A DNA stretch of 8,267 nucleotides from Nitrosomaritimum sp049414205 (GTDB taxonomy: Archaea; Thermoproteota; Nitrososphaeria; Nitrososphaerales; Nitrosopumilaceae), in the NCBI GenBank assembly GCA_049414205.1, contig JBMSGE010000056.1, forward strand, positions 1 through 8,267, in the 5' to 3' direction. Of the stretch, positions 1 through 4,490 are shown one piece after another; positions within the stretch are counted from its first letter, which is position 1; each line of letters starts with the position of its first letter. The notes under the pieces were generated by a model. It did not search any database. It was given only the letters and a program-made list of their open reading frames with translations, and was not told the DNA's origin. The position numbers and the translations under genes were made by a program.

Positions 1-350
1 TGTTCTGGTGTGGCTTCTGGTTCTGAAATAATTTGTGGTTTTGGTGTTAATGGTGATTTTAATTCGGGAATATCTCCAAAATAGTCTTGATTAACTTTAT
101 TTTTGTCAATTCGAAGATAGGGTTCTCCACCTATCCGAAAAAATTTAATTTTATTTCCCTTTTTCCAAGTTGAAATACGATCATAAATTGTAATGTAAGA
201 TAAGCCATTGATAATATCTGAAGAGATTTTTATTCGGTCAACTAAATCGCCTTTACTAATCCCATTTTTTGATTCTTGATGTCTTTTTGCGTGTAAAATT
301 AAATGATTCTTGTCATAACTAACTTCAGAAATTAAATAATCCGCCCACAT
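1..350 (-). CDS. DUF3892-like protein, C-terminal part off the left edge (partial)
   Basis: An uninterrupted reading frame starts at an ATG (348-350) and runs off the window after about 116 codons, so the C-terminus is missing. The translation begins MWADYLISEVSYDKNHLILH, continues through an I-x-YDRISTWKKGNKIKFFRI segment and GGEPYLRIDKN, and then reads YFGDIPEL before a Pro/Glu/Lys-rich stretch (PLTPKPQ, EPEATPE). The order 'DYLIS-V-YD..H' followed by 'YIT...WKKG..I....I.GE.YLR.D......FGDIPE' resembles, from memory, the small DUF3892 family, whose function is unknown. The Pro/Glu-rich tail looks like a linker, so another domain may follow outside the window. It has no signal peptide or membrane segment in the visible part. 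It lies downstream of the TPR gene with 129 bp between them and probably has its own promoter. The open frame and good start make a real gene likely; the family call is tentative. Confidence 0.72.
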   Translation of the reverse strand, partial: MWADYLISEVSYDKNHLILHAKRHQESKNGISKGDLVDRIKISSDIINGLSYITIYDRISTWKKGNKIKFFRIGGEPYLRIDKNKVNQDYFGDIPELKSPLTPKPQIISEPEATPE

Positions 351-380
351 TTTTTATGTCAAGATTTCTGATTAATTTCT

Positions 381-390
381 AGTAAATAAG
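381..390 (-). promoter_or_regulatory. possible TATA box of the DUF3892-like gene
   Basis: On the minus strand this reads CTTATTTACT, centred about 35 bp upstream of the ATG at 350. With archaeal spacing this would start transcription near 360 and give a leader of about 10 nt. The whole 351-479 spacer is very AT-rich, so other boxes (for example around 440-455) are possible. Confidence 0.3.
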
Positions 391-460
391 CAGTGATATT
401 GGATTTGGTTATATCATTTTCCTGATAGTGTAAAATTTTAAATTTTATTTTATAACTTGT

Positions 461-489
461 ATCCAATTAAATGAAATTCTTAATTGGAT
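461..489 (-). repeat. 10-bp inverted repeat spanning the TPR gene stop
   Basis: The arms are ATCCAATTAA at 461-470 and TTAATTGGAT at 480-489, perfectly complementary, with a 9-nt spacer. The stop codon TAA of the TPR gene (480-482) lies inside one arm. As RNA it forms a 10-bp hairpin exactly at the 3' end of the coding region, followed on the minus strand by an A/T-rich tract rather than a clean U-run. It could be a 3'-end stabilising or termination hairpin, or a protein-binding dyad for the downstream gene, about 110-140 bp from that gene's start. Confidence 0.55.
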
Positions 490-1199
490 TGTATGTTTTT
501 TGAATCATTTTCTTCAAATTCGTTTTGACAAAATTGATGAAAAACAGAACATTTGTTTTCTTTTGCATCTTTTTGTATTTTTTTCATATCATTCAGCAAT
601 ACACCTTGGGCTGCTAAAAATGCCTCATCCTCTCTACCTAATTTTTCAAATTCTCTAGATTTGGCAATTGAAAGTTCTTTCAAGGATGGATCTATTTTTT
701 GTGCTTCGTCGTAGAACTCTATTGCCTTTTGATTCTCTTTCAAAAAACTAAGGGAATTTGCTTTATTCATCAAGGAAGTGATATTCTTATCATCTATAGT
801 CAAGGCTTTATCAAAAAAATCGATTGCCTCTTTGTGCCTGTTTAACTCATTTAAAGCCAAACCTGCAGTGTTTAGTGCCCAAGTATCAGTCTTGTTTTTG
901 GTAAGTAGAGTGTTAGAACACCTAAGAACCTCATCATATTTTCGGAGATTTTCAAGTGCATGAATCTTGATGGTCAAAGCATAATTATCAAAATTATCTC
1001 CATCAAGAACTTTATTACAAATAGATATGGCTTCAGAAAATTTACCCAAATGTAAAAGAGCCAAGGCTGAGTTTTGTAAAGCTAGTAAGTCATCTGGGTT
1101 TTTTTCAAGAAGTTTTGAACAATAATTTAGAAGATCATCAAATTTGCCAGCATCATGCATCCTAGTGATTATTACATTGGGATCAAGTAAGTTAACCAA
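480..1199 (-). CDS. TPR-repeat protein
   Basis: A 239-residue soluble protein built almost entirely of tetratricopeptide repeats. About six units of 34 residues can be laid end to end from residue 5 to about 205. Typical helix-A/helix-B patterns include NSALALLHLGKFSEAISICN (43-62), NTAGLALNELNRHKEAIDFF (110-129) and KANSLSFLKENQKAIEFYDE (146-165). Such repeats form a superhelical scaffold for protein-protein contacts; the partner is unknown. The C-terminal tail (about 206-239) is charged and carries two cysteines (C217, C224) spaced C-x6-C. No signal peptide or membrane segment is seen. The longest frame starts at a TTG just after an in-frame TAA; an ATG at residue 14 (1158-1160) is an alternative start and would clip the first repeat, so I prefer TTG, but without a clear Shine-Dalgarno. 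It sits 70 bp downstream of the CitE-like gene and probably has its own promoter. Confidence 0.85.
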   Translation of the reverse strand: MVNLLDPNVIITRMHDAGKFDDLLNYCSKLLEKNPDDLLALQNSALALLHLGKFSEAISICNKVLDGDNFDNYALTIKIHALENLRKYDEVLRCSNTLLTKNKTDTWALNTAGLALNELNRHKEAIDFFDKALTIDDKNITSLMNKANSLSFLKENQKAIEFYDEAQKIDPSLKELSIAKSREFEKLGREDEAFLAAQGVLLNDMKKIQKDAKENKCSVFHQFCQNEFEENDSKNIQSN

Positions 1200-1243
1200 A
1201 TCACATGTAGTTGTTTGTTATCATCTTTAACCCATTCTCTTTT

Positions 1244-1253
1244 GAAATTTAAG
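1244..1253 (-). promoter_or_regulatory. possible TATA box of the TPR gene
   Basis: The minus strand reads CTTAAATTTC, centred about 49 bp upstream of the TTG start. It would place the transcription start near 1222 and leave a leader of about 20-25 nt. It sits in a generally AT-rich spacer and overlaps the possible terminator of the gene before it, so it is only a candidate. Confidence 0.3.
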
Positions 1254-1269
1254 AAAAATTCTTGAAAAA
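1251..1269 (-). terminator. T-rich 3' end of the reductase/lyase operon
   Basis: Directly after the TAA of the CitE-like gene the minus strand reads a T5 run, then AAGAA-TTT-TTCTT, a small 5-bp inverted repeat with a 3-nt loop that includes a second T5 run. Archaeal RNA polymerase terminates at such T-tracts. The case rests on position and composition only. Confidence 0.35.
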
Positions 1270-2130
1270 TTATTTATTTTTTGTTATTTTTAGGATGTCT
1301 TCGGCTTGTTTATAATGCACCTCATCAATCATTTTTCCTTCAACTGTTGTGGCACCCTTGCCTTTCTTTACAGATTCTAAATATGATTTACAAACTTTTT
1401 CGGCCCAGGCAATTTCTGATTTAGTAGGATAGAATATTTTATGAGTTACGGAAATTTGATCAGGGTGAATTAGACTCTTGCCTGTATATCCAAGATTTTT
1501 TCCTGCTTTACAGTCGTTTTCTAATCCCTTAAGATCTTTAAGATCTTGCCAAATAGCATCAATTGATGCAACATTAGCTGCCTTTGCATCAACTGGAATT
1601 TTTGCTCTGGAATATTTTCCACCTTCAGGATTTTTCGTATATTCGATTCCTAAATCATTTAACAAATCAAACACTCCAAACACTACTGCACAAACCCGTT
1701 TGCTAGATGAGGCAATATTGTAGGTGTTAACTACACCTTCAGAAGATTCAATGGAAGGAATGATTTGGATTGGTTTTAGTTTTCTTTTTTTCTCTAGTGA
1801 TTGTAGATTTTTTTCTATTTTTTTTAATTCTTTTACGTTGTTTACTTTTGGAATAACAATTCCATCAATTCCTTTTTGAACAATTTCTTTGAGATCTGCA
1901 GGTATTTTACCTGATAATGGAGAATTGGTTCTTGCAAATATTGAGGAAGTGTATTCTGACCGTGATTTTAATGCCGTTTTTATTAATTTTCGAGCCTGAG
2001 TTTTTTCTTTATCAGGAACGGAATCTTCCAAATCAAAGCAAACGATATCTGCATTTAGTTTCTTGGCTTTTTCAAGAAATCTTGCATTGTTACCTGGAAC
2101 AAAAATAAGACTTCTGAAAAGCTGTGTCAT
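1270..2130 (-). CDS. HpcH/HpaI aldolase / CitE-like CoA-ester lyase
   Basis: A 286-residue protein with the full set of motifs of the CitE / malyl-CoA lyase / CLYBL family, which makes or cleaves C-C bonds of CoA thioesters such as malyl-CoA, citramalyl-CoA or beta-methylmalyl-CoA using Mg2+. Visible motifs: RSLIFVPGN at 6-14; the DIVCFDLEDSVP strand at 28-39; ARTN at 66-69; GIVIPKV at 90-96; IPSIESSEG at 124-132, whose Glu128 is a likely metal ligand; FGVFDLLNDLG at 151-161, with Asp155 as a metal-ligand candidate; GYTGKSLIHPDQI at 214-226; and the C-terminal VEGKMIDEVHYKQAEDIL at 263-280. Length is normal for a stand-alone lyase, and there are no citrate lyase alpha or gamma subunits nearby, so a true citrate lyase is unlikely. 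Its ATG is 7 bp after the stop of the upstream reductase gene, so the two are almost certainly co-transcribed. The exact substrate is unknown. Confidence 0.87.
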   Translation of the reverse strand: MTQLFRSLIFVPGNNARFLEKAKKLNADIVCFDLEDSVPDKEKTQARKLIKTALKSRSEYTSSIFARTNSPLSGKIPADLKEIVQKGIDGIVIPKVNNVKELKKIEKNLQSLEKKRKLKPIQIIPSIESSEGVVNTYNIASSSKRVCAVVFGVFDLLNDLGIEYTKNPEGGKYSRAKIPVDAKAANVASIDAIWQDLKDLKGLENDCKAGKNLGYTGKSLIHPDQISVTHKIFYPTKSEIAWAEKVCKSYLESVKKGKGATTVEGKMIDEVHYKQAEDILKITKNK

Positions 2131-2137
2131 TAACCGT

Positions 2138-3217
2138 TTATGCGCCCTCTGGCTTCATTAAGATTTTGCCAAAGAGACCTTTTCCGGTTAACATCTTTGT
2201 GTGAGCCTCAGCTGCTTGCTCAAAGGAATAGACTGAATCTATTGCTGCTTTGATTTTGCCTTGACCCATCCAATACAGACCTTGATCAAGTTCAGCTTTG
2301 GTTCCTTGTGTTGAACCTAAGACATTAATTCCTTTGAAGAATATGTGTCTAAGATCTATTTTTGCGTCATAACCAGTTGTTGCTCCACATGAAACAAGTG
2401 TTGCACCATACTTGAGTAAAGTTAGTTGTTTGTTGAAGTGAGTTTCGCCAATATGATCAAAGGCAATATCAATTCCTGGTGCTTCACCTTTTGTTTTTGC
2501 AATTTCTTTTGATATTTTAAAGACTTCTTTGCTCCAATCGTCTTTTCTGTGATCTACTGCGTAATCTGCACCAAGTTCTCTACATTTATCTAGTTTGTCT
2601 GGACTTGCAGTTGCAATTACATCACAGTTATACAATTTTGCAATTTGAATTCCAAAGCTTCCAACACCAGAACCTCCTCCCATAATTAGGACAGTTTGTC
2701 CAGGTTGAATTTTTGCCCTTCCAACTAACATATGCCAGGAAGTAAGAAGAGTCATGGATGCAGCAGCAGCTTCATCATATGAAACCCCTTCTGGAATTTT
2801 TGAAACATTAACTTCTGGTAAATGAATCTGTTCAGAATATGCTCCCCAAAGAGGTCCAGTTTGGAAACCCCAAACTTGTCTTTTGGTACAATCAAATTCT
2901 CTTCCATCAGTACATGCTTTACAAACTCTGCATGCCAAATTGGAATGAGAAACAACTCTATCACCTACTTTAAAATTAGTTACATCTTCGCCGACTGCAA
3001 TTACATCTCCGGCAACATCAGAACCAGAAACATGTGGAAGAGGAACTGCTACTGGGACTCCACGCATTCCCCAAATATCATTATAATTTAGGGCTGAAGC
3101 TTTATTTGTAAAAATAACCTCATCTGGTTTTGGTTTTGGTTCATCTATATCCTTGACTTTGAGGATCTTAGCATAATTATCATCTGGTGCGTATTCATCG
3201 TAAACTACGGCTTTCAT
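2138..3217 (-). CDS. medium-chain zinc-type reductase, acryloyl-CoA/crotonyl-CoA reductase-like
   Basis: A 359-residue NAD(P)H-dependent oxidoreductase of the MDR (zinc alcohol dehydrogenase) superfamily. An N-terminal GroES-like domain contains SALNYNDIWGMRG (41-53), PHVSGSDVAG (61-70) and GDRVV (85-89). A four-Cys structural zinc loop has C96, C99, C102 and C110 in the pattern CxxCxxC-x7-C. The Rossmann fold begins with the glycine-rich MGGGSGVGSFGIQIAK (179-194). The usual catalytic-zinc Cys is replaced in the NYND segment, as in quinone-oxidoreductase and crotonyl-CoA reductase relatives. Together with the retained structural zinc loop and the WGFQTGPLWGAYSEQ stretch (116-130), this points to an enoyl-CoA type reductase. 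In archaea using the 3-hydroxypropionate/4-hydroxybutyrate cycle, a protein of this class reduces acryloyl-CoA to propionyl-CoA; that role here is inference, and another enone or alcohol substrate is possible. The ATG lies 28 bp below a TATA box, so the mRNA is probably leaderless. Confidence 0.85.
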   Translation of the reverse strand: MKAVVYDEYAPDDNYAKILKVKDIDEPKPKPDEVIFTNKASALNYNDIWGMRGVPVAVPLPHVSGSDVAGDVIAVGEDVTNFKVGDRVVSHSNLACRVCKACTDGREFDCTKRQVWGFQTGPLWGAYSEQIHLPEVNVSKIPEGVSYDEAAAASMTLLTSWHMLVGRAKIQPGQTVLIMGGGSGVGSFGIQIAKLYNCDVIATASPDKLDKCRELGADYAVDHRKDDWSKEVFKISKEIAKTKGEAPGIDIAFDHIGETHFNKQLTLLKYGATLVSCGATTGYDAKIDLRHIFFKGINVLGSTQGTKAELDQGLYWMGQGKIKAAIDSVYSFEQAAEAHTKMLTGKGLFGKILMKPEGA

Positions 3218-3240
3218 GAATAGATTGATTTCAAACCCAT

Positions 3241-3250
3241 AATTATATTT
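3241..3250 (-). promoter_or_regulatory. TATA box of the reductase/lyase operon
   Basis: The minus strand reads AAATATAATT, centred about 28 bp upstream of the A of the reductase ATG (3217). Archaeal TATA boxes sit about 26-27 bp before the transcription start, so transcription would begin at or within a base or two of the start codon, a leaderless mRNA. Confidence 0.55.
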
Positions 3251-3266
3251 TATCTGAGATCAGATA
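3251..3266. promoter_or_regulatory. 7+2+7 dyad next to the reductase TATA box, possible operator
   Basis: TATCTGA at 3251-3257 and TCAGATA at 3260-3266 are perfect inverted copies separated by GA. The dyad abuts the upstream edge of the reductase TATA box, where the BRE and the TFB footprint would lie, and includes the PDCD5 stop codon (3260-3262). The 2-bp spacer makes it poor as an RNA hairpin but typical of a homodimeric helix-turn-helix operator. No regulator gene lies nearby, and binding is inference. Confidence 0.45.
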
Positions 3267-3544
3267 CGATTTATCTTAAAATCACGTTTTGGTTGTTGAA
3301 TTGATAGGAGTATTTGTTTTAATTGATCGTCATTTATTTGAGAAGGCATTTTGCCTTGGCTTGCCATTCCAATGAGATATTGCTCTACAAGGTTTGATAA
3401 TTCAGGTTTTACCATTTTTATGTTATTTAGTCTCATTCTTGCCTCAGAGGTTAGAATTTGTTTTAGAATGTTTTCTTTTTGTGCATTAAATTCTTCTTCA
3501 TTAACTGGTTTGTCTTGTGATTCGTTAGAATCAGGAAAACTCAT
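3260..3544 (-). CDS. PDCD5-family DNA-binding protein
   Basis: A 94-residue protein matching the archaeal/eukaryotic PDCD5 (dsDNA-binding, TFAR19) family in length and motifs: the helix LTSEARMRLNNIKMVKPE (31-48), VEQYLIGMASQGKM (53-66) and the basic C-terminal KRDFKINRI (86-94). It is a small helical bundle; archaeal members bind DNA in vitro, while the cellular role is unsettled. The N-terminal 20 residues are polar and probably disordered, as usual in the family. The ATG lies 7 bp after the S19e stop, so the two form a bicistron. A gene for this family next to S19e is a widespread archaeal arrangement, in many lineages followed by L39e, L31e and aIF6; here those are absent and a metabolic operon follows instead. 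The stop codon lies within the dyad of the next promoter. Confidence 0.93.
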   Translation of the reverse strand: MSFPDSNESQDKPVNEEEFNAQKENILKQILTSEARMRLNNIKMVKPELSNLVEQYLIGMASQGKMPSQINDDQLKQILLSIQQPKRDFKINRI

Positions 3545-3551
3545 TTTATCT

Positions 3552-4004
3552 CTAAGAATAAATCTTCAATTTAGGATTTTCAGTAATTAACTCTTTTAGA
3601 ATTTCTGTTGCTAGTTTGTCGAGTTTTTGCATTCCTTGTTTAGAAATTACGCGGCCTTTCTTTTCAATTTTTTCAACATATCCTAATTTTTCTAATCCTT
3701 GAATTGCCTGACGTATGATTGCGCCACCAGCGTCTTTGTGGTGAGCAGCACCATAACCTGATGGCTTACCACCACCGTAAACATTTCTTAATTCGTTAAT
3801 CCCAACAGGTCCGTTTAGGTAAATTTTTCTTAAAATTGATGCACATCTAATATGCCACCATTCTCTATTTTGAGGAGGCTTGTCTGCATGAGCTCCAGTT
3901 TTTACAAATGAAGTCCAAGATGGTGCAGGTATGTCTTCATTTTTTAAAACATCAGATAATCTACTTATCAGCACATCAGCTGGTACGTCATACACTTTTG
4001 CCAT
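3552..4004 (-). CDS. rps19e: 30S ribosomal protein S19e
   Basis: A 150-residue protein with the S19e signature throughout: MAKVYDVPAD at the N-terminus, W30, VKTGAHADKPPQNREWWHIR (34-53), ASILRKIYLNGPVG (55-68), LRNVYGGGKPSGYGAAHHK (72-90), GGAIIRQAIQGLEKLGYVEK (93-112) and GRVISKQG (117-124). S19e is a winged-helix protein of the head of the small subunit, shared by archaea and eukaryotes and absent from bacteria; in yeast it is needed for late 18S rRNA maturation. Full length, no disruption. The ATG is 27-28 bp below a strong TATA box, giving an expected leaderless mRNA. PDCD5 follows after 7 bp, and the RNase P subunit gene ends about 30 bp upstream. Confidence 0.98.
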   Translation of the reverse strand: MAKVYDVPADVLISRLSDVLKNEDIPAPSWTSFVKTGAHADKPPQNREWWHIRCASILRKIYLNGPVGINELRNVYGGGKPSGYGAAHHKDAGGAIIRQAIQGLEKLGYVEKIEKKGRVISKQGMQKLDKLATEILKELITENPKLKIYS

Positions 4005-4027
4005 GAAGTGAAAAAATCTCGAATCGT

Positions 4028-4035
4028 CTTATAAA
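4028..4035 (-). promoter_or_regulatory. TATA box of the S19e-PDCD5 operon
   Basis: The minus strand reads TTTATAAG, the clearest TATA box in the window, centred 27-28 bp upstream of the S19e ATG and starting immediately after the stop codon of the RNase P subunit gene (4036-4038). The spacing implies a leaderless transcript. Confidence 0.65.
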
Positions 4036-4338
4036 TCATTGAGGTATTATTTTGCGGTAAGTATGCCCACAAAAGTTACATGAGATTCTGATCGATTTGA
4101 CTGACGCTCGACCTAATCTGATTTTTGAATTAATTCCAGGAGCGATGAAGGATTTACATTTTTTACAAAATACTATTCGTAGATCATAGGGCATTCGGAT
4201 ATTATGTCTAGTGCTTAATCGTCTTGCAAGCTGAGCCTGTCTTTCAGAGAGTTTTGGATCTGTTCTAGCATTTGAAATTGCACTGTTGATTAGAATCTGC
4301 ATTCTTTCAAGAGCAATTTTTCTGATAGCAGGTTTCAT
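4036..4338 (-). CDS. rnp4: RNase P protein component 4 (Rpp21/Rpr2 family)
   Basis: A 100-residue protein of the Rpp21/Snm1/Rpr2 family. It is one of the archaeal protein subunits of ribonuclease P, which cuts the 5' leader from precursor tRNAs together with a catalytic RNA; Rnp4 pairs with Rnp1-type Rpp29 on the specificity domain. The N-terminal half is helical and basic, with IALERMQILINSA (8-20) and the family motif LARRLSTRHNIRMP (37-50). The C-terminal half is a zinc ribbon with ligands C58 and C61 (FCKKCKSF) and C87 and C90 (SCNFCG). Length is typical. The ATG is preceded by a GGTGA Shine-Dalgarno-like site at 9 nt. It lies 47 bp downstream of tRNA-Gly, itself an RNase P substrate, and just upstream of the S19e promoter. 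Confidence 0.95.
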   Translation of the reverse strand: MKPAIRKIALERMQILINSAISNARTDPKLSERQAQLARRLSTRHNIRMPYDLRIVFCKKCKSFIAPGINSKIRLGRASVKSIRISCNFCGHTYRKIIPQ

Positions 4339-4347
4339 AGAATGGAT

Positions 4348-4352
4348 TCACC
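4348..4352 (-). promoter_or_regulatory. Shine-Dalgarno site of rnp4
   Basis: The minus strand reads GGTGA, complementary to the TCACC of the archaeal 16S 3' end, 9 nt before the ATG. It supports this start and means the rnp4 transcript has a short leader, unlike the S19e and reductase genes nearby. Confidence 0.5.
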
Positions 4353-4371
4353 GATGACCTAAAAATTGGTT

Positions 4372-4383
4372 CTTATTTTAAAA
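4372..4383 (-). promoter_or_regulatory. possible TATA box of rnp4
   Basis: The minus strand reads TTTTAAAATAAG, centred about 40 bp upstream of the rnp4 ATG, giving a leader of roughly 13 nt that would just include the GGTGA site. It overlaps the T-run that follows the tRNA gene. Confidence 0.45.
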
Positions 4384-4385
4384 AA
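4380..4385 (-). terminator. T6 run after tRNA-Gly
   Basis: Six T residues on the minus strand directly follow the discriminator base of the tRNA, with no encoded CCA. This is a typical archaeal intrinsic terminator position for a monocistronic tRNA. It also forms the start of the rnp4 TATA region. Confidence 0.5.
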
Positions 4386-4459
4386 TGCAGTCAGCGGGAT
4401 TCGAACCCGCGTCACAGGGTTGGAAACCCCGAATACTAACCAGGCTATACTATGACTGC
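4386..4459 (-). tRNA. tRNA-Gly, anticodon TCC
   Basis: A complete 74-nt cloverleaf, CCA not encoded. The acceptor stem GCAGTCA pairs perfectly with TGACTGC, followed by discriminator A73. T8 and A9 precede a D arm whose stem is G10-T25, T11-A24, A12-T23, T13-G22, with GG at 18-19. The anticodon stem CGGGG/CCCTG (one G-T pair) closes the loop TTTCCAA, so the anticodon is TCC, reading GGA and probably other GGN codons. The variable loop is TGAC; the T stem GCGGG/CCCGC holds the loop TTCGAAT. No intron is present. It lies 22 bp after the nep1 stop. The mature 5' end is G at 4459. Confidence 0.97.
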
Positions 4460-4479
4460 ATAAAAAAGAAAACAAAATT

Positions 4480-4490
4480 TCCTACATAAA
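4480..4490 (-). promoter_or_regulatory. possible TATA box of tRNA-Gly, inside the nep1 3' end
   Basis: The minus strand reads TTTTTATGTAG, the last codons and stop of nep1, centred about 26 bp upstream of the mature tRNA 5' end. If it is the TATA box, transcription would start at or next to the first tRNA base. The match is weak; the tRNA may instead be processed from a longer nep1 transcript. Confidence 0.25.

Noticed and set aside
778..963. Plus-strand open frame inside the TPR gene
   Set aside because: Opposite-strand shadow of a clear TPR coding sequence; composition low-complexity and no family features.
1478..2108. Plus-strand open frames (1478-1723, 1917-2108) inside the CitE-like gene
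   Set aside because: They lie antisense to conserved lyase motifs and have no recognisable domains.
1270..2130. Citrate lyase beta subunit as a working citrate lyase
   Set aside because: No alpha or gamma subunits or accessory genes are adjacent, and stand-alone family members use other CoA esters.
2752..3091. Other open frames inside the reductase gene, on both strands
   Set aside because: Both overlap the zinc-loop and GroES-like coding region of the reductase and show no conserved motifs.
3351..3590. Plus-strand open frame across PDCD5 and the S19e end
   Set aside because: Antisense to two strongly conserved genes; no promoter or family signal.
4386..4459. tRNA-Gly as an integration (att) site
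   Set aside because: No integrase, no second copy of the tRNA 3' end and no foreign-looking genes in the window; core genes flank it closely on both sides.
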